Assembly (NCBI GenBank): GCA_003117195.1
Contig: BDSI01000018.1
Coordinates: 348,230-412,229, forward strand
Length of the DNA: 64,000 bases
Source: Eudorina sp. 2006-703-Eu-15
Lineage: Eukaryota; Chlorophyta; Chlorophyceae; Chlamydomonadales; Volvocaceae
Reading direction: 5' to 3'
Positions 25,101 through 37,900 of this stretch are shown here, in pieces. The first letter of the stretch is position 1. Each line of letters starts with the position of its first letter. The notes below the pieces were generated by a model. The model was not told where the DNA came from, made no database searches, and worked only from the letters and a program-made list of their open reading frames with translations. The translations under genes were made by a program, and so were the position numbers.

Positions 25101-28100
25101 GGGCCTTTGCTCCTTGTTAGACATTGTTTTCCGTCTTCGCAGACGTATAAATTAGTAGCGGTATTACTTCTGGTACAGTAACGGGCCGTTGATCGGGCGC
25201 CGCCTAGCAACAGAGACAGCGGCCTGCCGACCCGCGAGTTGTTTGTCTCCCGCCCGCCCCCCCTCGTTCTTCGCGTCGCGTGTGCGGTTTTGGACCGTGC
25301 GATAGGTGTCTGTCCTTGGGGTTTGTGCGCCTTAGGTTAGGCCGGTCCCGGTGCGGGGGAGGTTTTGCCTTGACTCTGGTTCCCTTTTGCCTCCCCCTAC
25401 GCCAGCCCGGGTCCGATCTCACTCGAGGGAATCAGAGGTGGCGCACGTGTCTGTTGGCCGGCCGGTGGGGTTGTCGGTGCGTTGTCTGTGGGTGGGTTTT
25501 TGCCTTCCGTGGCTTCTCCTGCGCACCTTCGGAGGAGCGTTGTTCGTGCCTCGCTTGGGGGGTGTGCTGTGCCGCAGGCTAGGCAGTAGTTGAGAGCCTT
25601 AGGCGGCAGAGCGTAGGTTGCCGCGCACGTGCCAGCAGAGAGAGAGAGGTTAGTAGCGCTGAAATAGAGCGCTCAGCTGGCGTGCGGTCTCGGCGGCGTG
25701 TTCTTTTACCCCCTTTTCTTGTTCACCTCCTAAGCTAGGGCGAGGCTGGGCGGTTGGTTGCGGTCGAGGCTTAGGGTTCTGTGCAGACGTTACACGATTG
25801 AGTGTACGTGTGATCGGGGTGGTGTAATTAGGGTTCGGGGTTAACACTGCCTGTCGAACCGCAGCAGATCACAAATGGCCGACATATTCATACTGCGCTG
25901 GTGCCGGAGCGAAGGGCCGAGGGACAGAGGGGGGATATAGGGGGGGAATATAGGGACAGATGGGGGGATATATATATATATATATATATAAAGACCAATA
26001 TTCCCCTCGACTCCCTCCCCCCCTCTCCCCCTCTTCCCCCCTCAGGCCCATGGTGATCGAGACCCACGGCTGGGAGTACGTGGTGGAGGGCACCCCGGAC
26101 AAGCCCAAGCCCGGCTTCATCGCCACGGCCCAGGGGGCGCGGCTGGTGATGCGGCTCAACACCGACCGCTCCAGGGCGGGCCAGCCGGCGGACAGCCGCG
26201 TGTCGGTGTGGGTGCAGCACCTCAAGAGCTACGAGCACATGGGGATCGCGCAATTCAGGTGGGGTCTCGCTCCCGGGAGGGGGGCATAGGGGCGGGGGGG
26301 GGCTGGCTGGGCAGATAACGAAAGGACGAGCTCAGAACGGACAGGGGCACACTCAAGCACACGTGGGATGGTGGGGGGCGGCCGGGGCGATGTCGCGTCT
26401 GTGAGCCCGCGTTCAGGGTGGGTGCTGCTTGGTGGGTTGAGGTGGGGGTAACGACAACCTCCTCGGGAGGGTGCAGCCCCCTGCACCCGCGGCCTCCAAA
26501 CCCCAGGCCCCACAAGACCCGAACCCTGCTGGTAGGTTCGTCAGTGGTCCGGGTCGGGGGCGGGTTTTCTTCCTGAATGCCTCTGCAGCGCCGCCACCGC
26601 TCCAACCCCCCGCATCGCCCTCACCATCCCACCCGTGCCGGGGATGGCCGCGCCGCCCAGTGCTCCCCCCTTCCGCTAGCCTGCCCCGGCCGCTGCACCC
26701 ACGCCACGCCCCCAGCAGCGCAGTTCGAATATGTCCACCAATTTCCTATACGTCCCCCCCACCCCCACCCCCCCACACACACCACCCTTCCGCAGCTGCA
26801 TCTCCGGCTGCAGCTGTGAGCCTGTGAAGGAGGACGCGCTGATGGAGCGGAGGGCCTCCCAGCTGTACGTGCTGCGGCTGGATGTGACGCAGTCGGCCGA
26901 GTGCGACATACTGGTCCAGGTGGGGTGCGGGAGGGAGGCAGGGAGGGAGGGAGGGAGGGTGCACCTGTCGCCCGAACTCAGTCAACCCGCCGCACCAACG
27001 AGCGGCGCGGCGGGGTCCCGTCCAGGGCCGTCCCGGGGCAATACACGCACGCGCTGCCCCTTGCATGTCACGCACTCCTGCTCTGCCTGCCTGTGAATAC
27101 ACGCGGTGCGAGCCCTGGGCCGCCTCCCGGGGCGCTGTGTGCCCGACGCTTCATTCACATGGCCGGGGGGGGGGGCCTGCGGGCCCGCCGAGCCAGCGGC
27201 CTGGTTCGGGCAGACTTGGCCTAGACCCGGCCCGACCCGGCCCCGCTGCTGCTGCTCCGGCCTCCCCCGCGGCGGCTGCAGGTGCTTCCGGAGACCAAGA
27301 GCGGCGAGTACAAGTTCAAGGTGGGGCAGGATCCGTGTTGCGTTGCAGGGAGAGAGAGGGGACAGGGAGTGCCGATTTTGGGGGAGGCGGGGCTGGGGTG
27401 GGTGGTCCACCGGGGAGAGAGGGAGGGAGGGACGTGTGGGCGGGGGGCGGGCGGCTATCGCTAGCGACAGGCCGATGGGAGGCGCTACCCGAAGGTGTGC
27501 GATGCCGCTGACACAGTGTCGTCGCAGCTGCGGCTGGCGCTATGGGTGGTATTTCGCTGCTGCCTGTCTCTGTTGCCGTGCTGTGTGACACCGTGATACC
27601 GTAATAGCGCCTCCTGATGCCAACCGAGCTCCCCTCGCCCTGCTGTGCAGATCGCTGGGGTGGTGATCGCGGAGGGTGCGAACCGCAACTACCTGGAGAG
27701 CATGTACGGCAATGTGGGCGGCGAGTTCGGCATGCAGGAGCACAACGGCGGCCGCACGCAGGTGTGTTGTGTGTGTTATTTAAGCAGAACACGAGTGCGT
27801 GACATGCGAGGGGCCGATTGGCGCCCGATAGTTTGCCCGTATGCGTATATAATATGCCCATTGCCCGAACCCTAAAAAGAAAAGAAGGCTGCGGTGTCGG
27901 AAGAGCGCTGTTGGTTTTCGGCGCGCTTTTGGCGGGCTCGGAATACGACCAGATGGTGCGGTTGTGTGTGTAAAAGAGAACTGGTGCGGTTGTGTGTGTG
28001 TGTGTGTGTGTGAATCGTTACATATCTGCCGGGCCGACACTGGCCGGGGGCGCTAACCCGCCCCATACGGGAGACCGCCGAAGCACTCCTCTGATGAGGA

Positions 28101-28736
28101 GGGGCGTAGTCCACTTAGTCCACACTGTACCGCCCATCGAGGGGGGTACTCACCGCCTACCGTAATCGTCGCAGGACTGCGTCCACCTGATAGTCCATTA
28201 GCCAGCTCAACTAGCCCAGGTGCCTACAGCCCCCTTGCCACCAGACGCATGCTCTACAGCCGCGTTATTTGACTACCCGACCCGGGGCCTCCCTCCTAAC
28301 CGTTTGGCGGGTGGGCGGGGCCCGGGTCATGGGTCATGGGTCATGGGAAGGGAAGGGGGGCGCCGCGAGGTCTCCGGCGGCGACTGCTGGCATTGCGGAG
28401 TGCTTTACGTAGATCTGTGAGATTTCACCCTCCCCTCGTCTTCCTCGGACCCGTTGCTCTGTCAGCCAGCACAGTTTCAATGTGCCTGCCAATCACCTGT
28501 ACCCTCCCCTCGCACCCCGGCTCCTCACAGCCCCCATCCTCCCCCGGGTGCATCCCCTTCACCCCCGTGGGGCCGTCTGGACGTGTCTTTGCTGCCCCGG
28601 GTCACCTCCCTCCTCCCTCCCTGCCTCCCTGCCTCCCGCCGCCCACCGTCCCACCCGGCAGCTGGTCCGCACCCGCAACGGCCTCACCGGTGACATCCGG
28701 CGGCTGCTGCGGCAGTTGTGGTACCGCAGACGGTGA
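19123..28736 (+). CDS. Secreted SGNH/GDSL-like hydrolase with C-terminal beta domain
   Basis: Predicted 568 aa from 15 exons: 19123-19466, 19861-19930, 20400-20473, 20827-20932, 21503-21636, 22153-22184, 22734-22844, 23551-23615, 24454-24613, 24835-24883, 26046-26258, 26796-26919, 27282-27320, 27651-27761 and 28662-28736, all in phase. Intron 1 uses a GC donor (AG|GCAAGT). Exon 4 could end at 20926 instead. Residues 1-26 (hydrophobic, ending VWHVLA) form a signal peptide, so the product is secreted or placed in the wall. The SGNH fold shows block I GGSISWGHG (Ser115 as nucleophile, codon split by intron 1), an oxyanion-type Gly/Asn segment (NGCVPG), VEFTLNDGTN as block III, and DIHPGDQGH (about 291-299) supplying the Asp/His. 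Family members are esterases or acyl-transfer enzymes acting on acetylated glycans or lipids; the substrate here is unknown. The C-terminal half (MVIETHGWEYV onward, with CISGCSC) resembles a domain attached to SGNH cores in green algae. Confidence 0.87.
20320..20360 (+). repeat. CCAATTTCCTATAC-type intron element
   Basis: SGNH intron 2, about 40 bases before the 3' splice site; reads GGTCTACCAATTTCCTATGT followed by a C-rich tract. Confidence 0.8.
21005..21045 (-). repeat. CCAATTTCCTATAC-type element, antisense to host gene
   Basis: SGNH intron 4. The reverse complement reads CAGTATAAACGTGTCAACCA, then GGTTCCTATACCCCC, retaining the CAGTATAAA lead-in seen at 55833. Confidence 0.65.
22395..22540 (+). 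repeat. Dispersed element copy (GC-box plus TCGGGTTT core)
   Basis: This copy lies in SGNH intron 6. It starts with a GCAGCGCGGCCGCGCCGCC block, then GCAGGTACCTCGCCACG..AGTATGC, then TCTGGGTGTGCC..TTTTTCGGGTTT. The same order of blocks occurs at 59685-59845. Shorter copies lie at 43380-43445 and 54165-54225. Confidence 0.75.
26718..26765 (+). repeat. CCAATTTCCTATAC-type intron element
   Basis: SGNH intron 11, about 30 bases before the 3' splice site; reads ATGTCCACCAATTTCCTATA then a C run. Confidence 0.8.
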
Positions 28737-30720
28737 CGGCCCCCCGGCCGCACGTCCGGGGGCGGGAGCGACTGGCTGGCTGGCTGGCTGGCTGGGTGGA
28801 TGGGAAGGGGTGTTGGGGACAGGGTTCCATTCAGGAAGAAGCCCAATGCCCAAATCTGTTGGAAATGGCGGGCAGCTACCGGAGCCCGCAGCGGAAGGCG
28901 CGAGGCTGCCTTGCGGTGCTGTGCTGCCGGGGAGGGGGGCCGCGCGGGGGTCCTGGCAAGCGACCGCCACGCGCTGTGGAATGTTCTGTCCAATCGCAAG
29001 AGATACGTTATAATATATGCATCACCAGGGGGATCCTCATACTAACCAGCGGATCCTGAACTAATAAGGGGATCCTGAACCAAACGTCATATCATTTCAT
29101 GAGGCCGCTGTGGAGGGGGCACTGCGGGCGGGCGGCGAACCCCCGACCCTGACCCTGGGCCCCTCCCCCGCGCGATGAAGGGAGAGGGGGAGGAGGAAGG
29201 GGAGATGGGGCCACATTCATGATGATAGGTGGTTTACGCCGACCGCCGCCGGCGAGCATTGCCAGGGGGTCGGAGGGCGCGTCGGGTTGCGCCTCCAGCA
29301 GACCAGTTCACTTCAGCAGCTCACCGGGTGTGGAACGGGCGGACGGGTACGCCGTTGGGTGACCGTATCGGCTGCGGGGCACCGCCGGAGCGTGATGACG
29401 ATGATGGCACTGGGTCGGTGGGGGCGCCTCCTGGTATGGGGTTCAGACCTCCCGACCCGTCCCGACCTGGCGCGGTTGTGATGTGCGTGCACAAGAAAAG
29501 AAGAGCCGATGTGATATGAGTGATGTGTGTGGTGAGGGTTATGTGTCCGTGGCTCCTGCACCTGCTACAATGCACGAGGGGGGAGGGAGGGGGCCGGTTC
29601 CGCCGTCTTGATTGGGACACGCACGAGGGGGCGGGGGGTCCGGGCTGCTGGGGTGCCGAGCTGCTGGTGCGTTGGGCACTCTGCGGCTGTCTCCCCGGCT
29701 GCCGTGACGACCAGCAAGCGGGCGCGGCTTCGAGTCCCGAGATCAAATCGCACACGACCTTTGAAACGGCCTGGAGCCGGCATATGGTTGGGAAGCCATG
29801 GCCGCGCGTGTTTGGTCACCAATCACCAAACGACGGTATAACCTTACCGGGCGGATGCCTGAAACGGCGTCGGGTGAGGCGCCCCTCGCGATCGGGTTTG
29901 TTTCTGGGTTTGGTTCTTTTCTCTCTTTGTTCCCTCCACAATCGCAGACTCGTGACCATCACTCTTCACGCGGTACTACTCGGTGGGAGGTGGGCGAAAC
30001 GGAGCGCGGCACCGGGGCGGGGTGGGTCGGGGTTATCCTCCAGGGGGGGAGGGAGGGGAGGGTCGTCCCCCGACCGACGTCGGGGGCGCGGAAGCAGCGA
30101 ATCAGAAGGCGCGGAACGGAACGGAGCGGGGTGCGGGCGGACTGGCGGGGGTGGGGGCGGAAGGGCCCAGAAGACGTAAGGGAGGGCACGAGGACGACGC
30201 ACGGGATGCTGGGAGGTCGATGGAGGGAGAGAGGGGTGGGCGCGCGGGGGAGGTCGATGGAGATGACGTACATACGGGTTTGGGCGGGAGCAGTGTCGCA
30301 GAGCGCCGGGCTTTCGGAGGCGGCGCCCTAAGCTTAGGGGGCCGTGTCGGTGTTTCCGGTTATAACCCTAACCAGGGAAGGGCCGCCGCGTGAGAATCGT
30401 TGCGCTGGGGCAGCGGTAAAAGCGTTATTACTCTGGGCGGGAGGGAGGGAGGGAGAGGAGAGAAGATTGCGCAACAGACGAGGGAGGGGGAAGTGCATGA
30501 TGAGCAGAGCGCGTGTGGTTCCGGGATATCAACGGAGGTAACGGTAGGCGGTCGGCCTGGAGTGCTGCTTCGGTTCGGGTCTGCGCTTTGGTTGAGTGCT
30601 TTCGTCCGCCGTGGGGCTGGAGGCAAGTGAGCGGGTGGCTGGCCCCGGAACGCGCAGGAGGATGGTTCAGACGTTGGACGTTGCGTCGGTTCGCGGTGGG
30701 TGACGTACGACAGGGCACGG
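28737..30720. other. 3' flank of the SGNH hydrolase, no gene seen
   Basis: About 2 kb after the SGNH stop lacks any frame with recognisable protein features. It is mostly GC-rich low-complexity DNA with a GGATCCT-containing triplet of short repeats at 29029-29077. The first plus-strand TGTAA lies at 30721, so most of this may be 3' untranslated sequence. Confidence 0.45.
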
Positions 30721-30725
30721 TGTAA
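30721..30725 (+). terminator. Candidate polyadenylation signal TGTAA (+) for the SGNH gene
   Basis: First plus-strand TGTAA I find after the SGNH stop. It faces a minus-strand TGTAA 75 bases away, as expected at a tail-to-tail gene junction. Confidence 0.45.
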
Positions 30726-30799
30726 CAGCGCCTGGAGAGACGCCTGCTCACCGGGCCTCTCCCCTCCCTCCCTCCGCGCCACGTCGCCTCGCTCTCACC

Positions 30800-30804
30800 T
30801 TACA
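30800..30804 (-). terminator. Candidate polyadenylation signal TGTAA (-) for the BTB gene
   Basis: The complement reads TGTAA about 1 kb past the BTB stop codon. With the opposite signal at 30721 it would end the two convergent transcripts without overlap. Confidence 0.45.
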
Positions 30805-31851
30805 TGCCGGCAGCCACACGCCTCAGCCACATCCCTTTCAGCGGCCCGGAACCCGCTGGCAGCCCCGGGGTACGGCCCGGGCTGCACGAGCGGGTTTCCC
30901 CTAACCCCCTTCCCCCCGGTGTGCTCCCTCGTCACCACCATCGGGCGGCCGCCTCGATTTGTATAGAAAAGGAGGTATACATATGTAGTATATAACCCGC
31001 CCGCCCTCCTCGGTGTGTCTTCAGCCCACGGACTCCTGTTCTGCCTGTCTACGAACACACCTCACACCACGCGCCTCCACGCATACCCATCGATTCCGTG
31101 CATTCCGTACATGTCACATGTCCGCCGCACGGCTCCACGTGCTGCAAACCCCCCCTGGTCTTCATCTCCATACGATGACAATATCGCCCCATACACCACA
31201 CAATCGGGCGAGTCGCAGGTCCGGTGATGCAGCGGGGTCCCACAGGCCCCACAGGCCCCGGGGCGGCCTCCCGGGGGGGGGGCCGTGGGCCAGCGAGAGA
31301 GAAATGTGTGTGTGTGGGGGGGGGAGAGGTCCGCCACCGCCACGGCGTCGTCGAATTGTCCCTGGAGCCCTCACGATGCGGTGCGGTGCGGTGCGCTGGG
31401 GGGTCTGCCGCGACCACACCTGCACATCATGTCGTACCCGGGGCCAAAGGGGCCGCTGAACCCCTCCCTCCCCCCCCACACACACACATACACACGAGGT
31501 CTGGCATGCCATTCCCAGCAGCCACCCAACTCAGCAGCTTCACCCAACCGCCCAACCATCCACTTGCCCGGTACTTCACGGACCGCCCCCCGCACGGCAC
31601 CCCGCCCGCGCCACATACACGCACGCGGCTTGGTTAATTTCCTGTCGTACAGGTTCCCAGCAGATGCCGCGGACTGTTACGTGATCGATGCCCTGTGTGG
31701 CGAAGCAATCAATCGACGAACGATCCCGACGTTCCGTGCACGTGACCGCTCCCGTACTGCCGTACCGCCCGTACAACTTGACCAGCCCGGTTCGCCCGTC
31801 TCCAGATTGCGTTGCGGGCTGCGGGCCCTGGAGTACACGTGGTGGTGCGGT
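30805..31851 (-). other. Probable 3' untranslated region of the BTB gene
   Basis: About 1 kb between the minus-strand TGTAA signal and the BTB stop. No domain-bearing reading frame is visible on either strand. It contains a GT-rich repeat copy near 31011-31075 (see the GCAGAGCAGGAGTGCG family). Confidence 0.4.
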
Positions 31852-34800
31852 CTACCTGCAGCGCAGCGTCAGCGTCCCCGCCAGCCCGCCGCCGACGCTG
31901 CCGTCATCCGACCCCTCCAGGGGCTGCAAGTACGGCAGCCATGCCGCCAGCGGCCCAGACTTCAGGTCGTCCAGCTCCGGTGGTGCGGCCGCCGCTGCCG
32001 CCGCCGCCGATGACGCCGCTGTCGGGATGTGGTGCGGCCGGGGACGCAGCAGCAGGACGTCGCAGATGCCCCGACCGGGTGCACCTGGACCAAATTTAAA
32101 GACCTCCTGCGGTCCGAACTTGACCACAGCCGCCACATCCCGGGGATATGGTGGGTGGGGTAACAGCGACAGCGGCGATGGCGCCGCCGACGCAACCGCT
32201 ACCATCCGCTGTCGCGGCCACTCGGGGAGATCGGCGTCCGCGACGAAGGTGCTCCACAAGGACCTCCCTCCGCCGCCACCGCCGCCGCTGCCACCGCCGC
32301 CACCGCCGCTGGGCATTCGGAACATGCCGTACGGTCCGAGCGGGTGCGGCAGCGGCAGGGGCGGCGGCTGCGGTTGCGGACGCAGCGGCAGCGACCGACG
32401 ACCCGTCTGCGCCGCCGTCGCCGCCGCGGCCGCGGCCGCGGCCTGCGGCCGGCCGCGGAAGATCTCAATGCTGGCGGAAGGCAGGGCCGTCACGCCAGCG
32501 ATGCGGCGCTTGCTGCCGCCGCCGCCGCCGTTGCTTGATCTGACCGTATCTTGGCAGTCGCCCTGGATCCGCGCCAGATCCGGATCTGACGGATGCGCAG
32601 TGTGTCCGCCCCTGTAGCCACCATCCAGCTCCCGGGGAACGCTGCAGATCAAGTACACCCCGGCGCCTGACACCGCGGGGTGCCCCAGGCTGTCGCTGCC
32701 GCCGCCGCCGCCGCCGTCAGATGGCCTCACCGGACTGCTGGCGGCGGCGGCGGCGGCGCCGGGTCGCGGCGGTTTGATGAAGACGCTCCACTCGAATCCG
32801 CCAATCGACACGGCCTCGGCGCCGCCGTCAAACACCACCGCGGCGTCGCCGCATCCGGCGAGCGCCGCCAGCAGGGCCTTACGGGAGATGCTCCAGGCGA
32901 AGGAGTGGACGCTGTCGCTGGGATCACGCGGCGGCGCATCACACCACCACGCGTCGTCCGCGTCCCCCGCGGCTGCCTCCTGCTCGTCTGCGTCCGTATC
33001 AGCTGCCATCGCCGCCGCCGCAGTAGCAGGAGCAGCAGTAGCAGCAGCAGCAGCAGCAGTAGCAGCACTGCACGCGCGATCCTCGTCGGCCGCAGCACTC
33101 AGCTCCGCCAGTCCGCGGCGCTCCGCGCCGCCCGCGCACGCGAGGAACAGCGCCCGCAGCTGCTGCCGCTGACCCATGGGCCACCAGGGCAGTCGCGGCG
33201 TCACGAAGGCCAGGTATGCGCGGCCCAGGTGCGCGGCTCGGAGCCGACGGCAGAGCGCCGCGGCGCGGCGCGGCGACGTGGCGGGGTTGGCGGCCAACCA
33301 CACCGCCAGCAGCTGTAGCACACTGGCCTCGCTGTCGGTCCGGAAGCTGCTACAGCCCAACAGAGCCTCCAGGGCACAGGCCGGCAGCGCCGCCAGCTGC
33401 GCCCGCAGCGGCCGGGAGTTGAGGACGCGGACCGCGTCGGGGAAGTGGGAGACTAGGTGATTGCGGCAGGCGTCGACCACGGGTGCGAAGCTGACGGCGG
33501 CGGCGCCGGCGGCGGGGCAGCTCTCCGCGAAGCGGAGCACCGCCAAAACGTCCTCACGTACAGCGTCGCTGCCGCCGCCGCCGCCGCTGCCGTCGTTGTC
33601 GCGCGGGTCAGGTTCATCGGCGGCGGCTTTGCCACCGGCGACGGCAGGGAAGGAGGCAGCGGTGCTGCTACGTCCGCCGGCGCGAGGTGTGCTCCCCGTG
33701 CCGCCCGGTGGCCTACCCGAGATCGCCACCCTGCCCTCCCCGGGGCCCCTCTCCCCGTTTCCCCCCTCCTGGAGCAGCTGCAGCAGCGCCTGGTCGCAGG
33801 CCTCCGCACAGCCATCCACCTGCGCAAGTTGTCGTACCGTATCGTACGACAGAGCCAGCGGACAGACATCAGCAGCGACGGGACAACGGGGCCGGTGACG
33901 CCTACCTGAACAGCTCACGAGGGTGCGCGGGTAAGGGCCGGTGTAGGTTGGTCGCGGTGAGGAGTCAGCGGCGGGACGCGGGACTGACACGGGCACCTCC
34001 ATGTGCGGGCGAGACAACGGCAGCTCAGCCGCCCGGGAGCACATACAAGGGCGCCGCCGCAAAGCGGTCATGCGGGTCAAAGCACGCGTGCAGCCGTGCA
34101 CACCTCCCGGCCCCGCTCCCGCCCCCATGTGCCGCAATCACGTCTCTCACCTGTAGGTAGGCGGCCTGGCTCCTGACGGCCAACAGCTGGGGCGCGGTGA
34201 GTACCCCGCCTCCGCCTCCACCACCACCTCCGCCTCCACCGCCACCACCACCTCCGCCTCCGCCTCCAACTCCGCGCCCAGATCCGCCTTCATCGCCACC
34301 TCCGCCACCACCACAACCTCCACCTGAACCGCCGCCGCCGCTCTCGCTGCCGCCAGCGGCCCCCGGCTGCAGCTCCCCCGTGTACATGTACTGCAAGGCG
34401 ATCAACGCGCCGTACAGATCCTCCTCACGGCCCAGCGGCACCCGCAGCTCCAGGGGCGGCTGCTGCGGCGGCGGCACCGCCGTTGGGGGCCAGGCTCGCG
34501 CCGATGAAGGCCAGAGGCCGCCGCCGCCGCCGCCGCCGTCGCAGTCCCGCCAGCGATCCAGCTGCGCGCGGAAGCGCTCCGAAGCCGCCCACAGCACCAG
34601 GCTGTGGGCCGGCAGGGACCGCTCCACGTACGGCATCGCGCTGGGCGAAGCCCTGGCGGCGCCGGCGGCGGCACGGCCTGGCTTGTGCCTTCCCCTCGCG
34701 TCCACATCCCTTGGCCGGTCGCCGTCACCGCCGTCATCGCCGCCGCCGCCGCTGCTACCCCTGCCTCTAGCGTCCCCAGCGCTGCCGCTGCTGCCACCGC

Positions 34801-34918
34801 CACCGCCTTCCTCCGGTTGCCACGGCTCGTGGCGCGAGAGGTAGAACCGGATGACGCAGTCGGCGGCCTCCTCCCGACCGAACAAGCTCCGGATGCGCTC
34901 ACACAGCTGCAGGCTCAT
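31852..34918 (-). CDS. BTB/POZ-BACK domain protein
   Basis: Predicted 911 aa in two exons, 34918-34151 and 33819-31852, joined in phase 0 (..QAAYLQ | VDGCAEAC..). The N-terminal BTB fold is split by low-complexity inserts: ADCVIRFYLS (about residue 20), then PAHSLVLWAASERFRAQL (about 110), then LRVPLGREEDLYGALIALQYMYTGEL and LLAVRSQAAYL. This order is diagnostic of BTB. The BACK helical domain follows (CAEACDQALLQLL, VLRFAESC, DAVRVLNSRPLRAQL, VLQLLAVWLAA). BTB-BACK proteins commonly act as adaptors for CUL3 ubiquitin ligases; I infer this here from family only. The C-terminal 400 residues contain HSFAWSISRKALL and GGFEWSVFIKP, suggesting a beta-rich sensing domain, plus long Gly and Ala runs. 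The start is the first in-frame ATG. A poly-Gly run of over 20 residues is encoded at about 34195-34275. Confidence 0.85.
34195..34275 (-). repeat. Poly-glycine coding microsatellite in the BTB exon
   Basis: An imperfect GGN (plus-strand CCN) tract encodes more than 20 consecutive glycines between the BTB strand ending MYTGEL and the helix LLAVRSQAAYL. It is an in-frame expansion and is probably length-variable. Confidence 0.85.
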
Positions 34919-37900
34919 AAGTCCCCCGGCTGCGCCGCCCGTTGACCGACTGCGCTGCTGGCCTTGGGGGGATTGGACTGTGATGCGGGTGCGCGGTGCG
35001 GGTGCTGATGTGGGTGTGGGTGTGGGTTGTAGGTAGGTGGCTGCGGCCCCTCGTCCCTCGTCCGTCCGTCGGCCCTCCAGCAGGGCTTCCACAACGCCCA
35101 CAGGACCCGTCGCCACGCGTACGACGCTATCGTGCTGCTGTCGTGCTGTCGTACGGTTGCCCGCGCGGGTACGGCTCGACCCGCGGGTCGACCTGGGCGG
35201 GGGGGGTTGGGTTTTAGGGTTTTGCGCTGTCCCGGTCACACCCCGCGTCGGGGCCGCTGGTCGGTGTCTCTCATCGCCTCATCGCCGGGTGACGGTAGAG
35301 GGGGTATGTACCTGGGTGCCCGCAAACTCGGTGCCGCGTATCCGCGGAAGCTGGATGGAGGTTCGAGAGGAGGCCACACAGTTGTGGTGATAATTACTAA
35401 AATGCTTCACCGCAGCGCCCCTTGCAGTGTTGTGGAGCGGTCTCTCTCTCTCTCTCTGATGCTGCAACTGCGACTGCCGCTAAGGCTAAGCGGCCGGAAG
35501 CGAAGCCGGATGGGTGGCCGCCGATGCGGGCCTCCGAGGTTGACATCCGAGGACGGGTGCTTGGGGACAGGGGGCCTGCCGGACCTCCAGGCCGGGCCGA
35601 CGTCGCGGGCTGTTGGGCATCCGAGGTGTACCTGCCCTTTGCATCGGTAATGGGGGGGTCAGGTACCGTACTTAGGGTTGGCGTAGGACCGTGTAGGAGG
35701 GGGCTCCGGTAGTAGAGATGACGAGAGACAGATAAAACAGCCGGCGACGGAGGAGGAGGAGGGAGAGGGCGCGGGGAAGGGGACGGGGAGTCCCCGGGGT
35801 GGCGGGCGAGTTCGCTGGCTGGCGGGCGCTGCTTGACAGGTGCTGCAGTGACCCGTGGGTCATTGACGGTACATCCCGTTCCCCGATGTACGACAACTTC
35901 ATAGCGCTCGCCTGGCGCGGAATCGCCAGCGCACAACCCCCTCTTTGAGGTCCGGACCTGCAGGCACCTCCACATTCCCGATGTTCGTCGAAGTGCTGCT
36001 TCCTCTGCCCCGTATTGGTGGACGTGAGCTACGCAGCGACCAACTCTGCGCCCCCAGCTGCTCCGAGCACGACCGAACGCGGCCGTGGCGGGTGCGGAGC
36101 CGACAGCTAGGTGTGCACGGGCCTCCGTTGGGGCCCCTATGAGGGACCTGAGGCCGCCTGCGCCAGGGCGGGGCCTCTGGAAGTAGAAGAAGAAGCAGAC
36201 CTCCCTCTGCTTTCCGAAGGGTCGGAGGGAGGCCGTGCTGCGTTGCCATCACCCCGCCGGCACCCCGACCGGCACGACACATACGGTAGCACGTAACAGC
36301 GGGCGCAGCAGCGCACGAGTGGGTTCGGGCGTTCGAGGGCGCCTCTGCGGGGGCCCCACAGGCGCCATAGAGGGCTTCCGATGACACGCCTCCGCGGGCC
36401 GGATGCGCGCGTTGCCGGCGGCCCGCCTGCGACCCTTCGCCGCTGGCTGGCCTCTGCCCTGTGCCCTCGCACTGTCGTGCCACCAGAGTGGCAGCCAGCG
36501 ACATGCCTGGACCACCTCACTGGCGCCCGACCGACTGACTGACTGACCGACTGACTTGCCTCTGGTGGGGCCGACGCCAGGACCCAAGGACCGTCCAGGC
36601 AGGGAAGGATGCCCCAAGGGTGGCGGCCCTCGGTTGCTTTCACGCTGCCGTTACCATACATGATGGGTTGGCGGCAACCCCGCACCCGCACCACATACGG
36701 GCGCACACGGAGGCACGGGAATGCAGCCGCCCAACCACGTGCACGACACTCCGGTGGCCAGTACGGCAGCATACCGTGGGAGGGCAGGCAGCAGATAGGC
36801 TGGGGCAAGCCGGGAACCCCCGGGACGTCCCAACCGGTCATTCAGAGCAGCCATCGGGCTGTCGGCGCCCCTAACCCGGCGGCCCAACCCGGCGCGGCAC
36901 AACCGCCAACCCGGCAGCAACAGCAACAGGGGGGGCACTGCGGACGGACGGCAACATGCCATACCTGTACGATAACACGTACAAGAGCGCTCCAGACCGT
37001 GTACAGCCCACGTATCAGCGTTGGAAGTACAGAGCAACCCGCCCTCTAGCTTACGATGCCGCATGATGACGTCGTGCATCTTTGCCGATCCACGCTTATC
37101 AAGCCCACGGCATTGAAATAACGAAAAGAATCTTGCGGCGCCTGGGACAGCAGGTCACGTGTCGTACGGTACGGCCGCCGCACGAGCTGCCTGAAGCCCT
37201 TATGCAGCGATGAGCTGCCTCCTACACTCAATAGTCCCCACAGAGTTAAGACACACCCCGAAACAAAATTGATGCCCCCACATCTGCTTACGGACACGTC
37301 AGGCATCGCGCTAATACGGTAAGCAATACACACATCCCAGCTGGGACTGGGCGGTTCGGGCGGTTATCTCGCTAAACACACCCCAACACACCGTCCACCA
37401 CGCAACGCTCCTACCACATCCCGAAAGCAAGCCCAACACACTGCCACACTCTGTACCGCCACTGCCGCTGCGGCTACACGCAACAGAGGGAAGAGGGCGA
37501 TGGCCCGTGGGCAGTGGTACGCGCAGGGAAATTGCGGGAGGGGGATTGGAGGCAGGCCGCAGTGAGCAGGCAGGTGCTTCTGACGGCGGCCGGCGCTGCA
37601 AACGAGGGCGTGAACGATTGATTGATTGATTGAGTGAGTGAGTGCGTGAACGAGTGAGTGCCGGAGGGAGGGCGGGAGGGCGGCCCCCCGGCCACCTCGC
37701 TCACGCATCAGCTCGTTCCCTGCATTCATAGACGTCGACACATCTACATCGTCATATGGTACGTCTAATTATCTATCTGTATTTCGTGTCCAAAAGTGGC
37801 TGCTGGGCACTGCCCGGGTTGGTTACCCCTACACGTGACGGACCCCATAAACCGTCGTACCAGCGAAGCTGGGCCCTATGGCCGTACACACCAGTGAGGG

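Noticed and set aside
36137..36841. Minus-strand open frame of 234 codons
   Set aside because: Composition is Arg/Gly/Pro-rich with no motif; GC-rich DNA often yields such frames.
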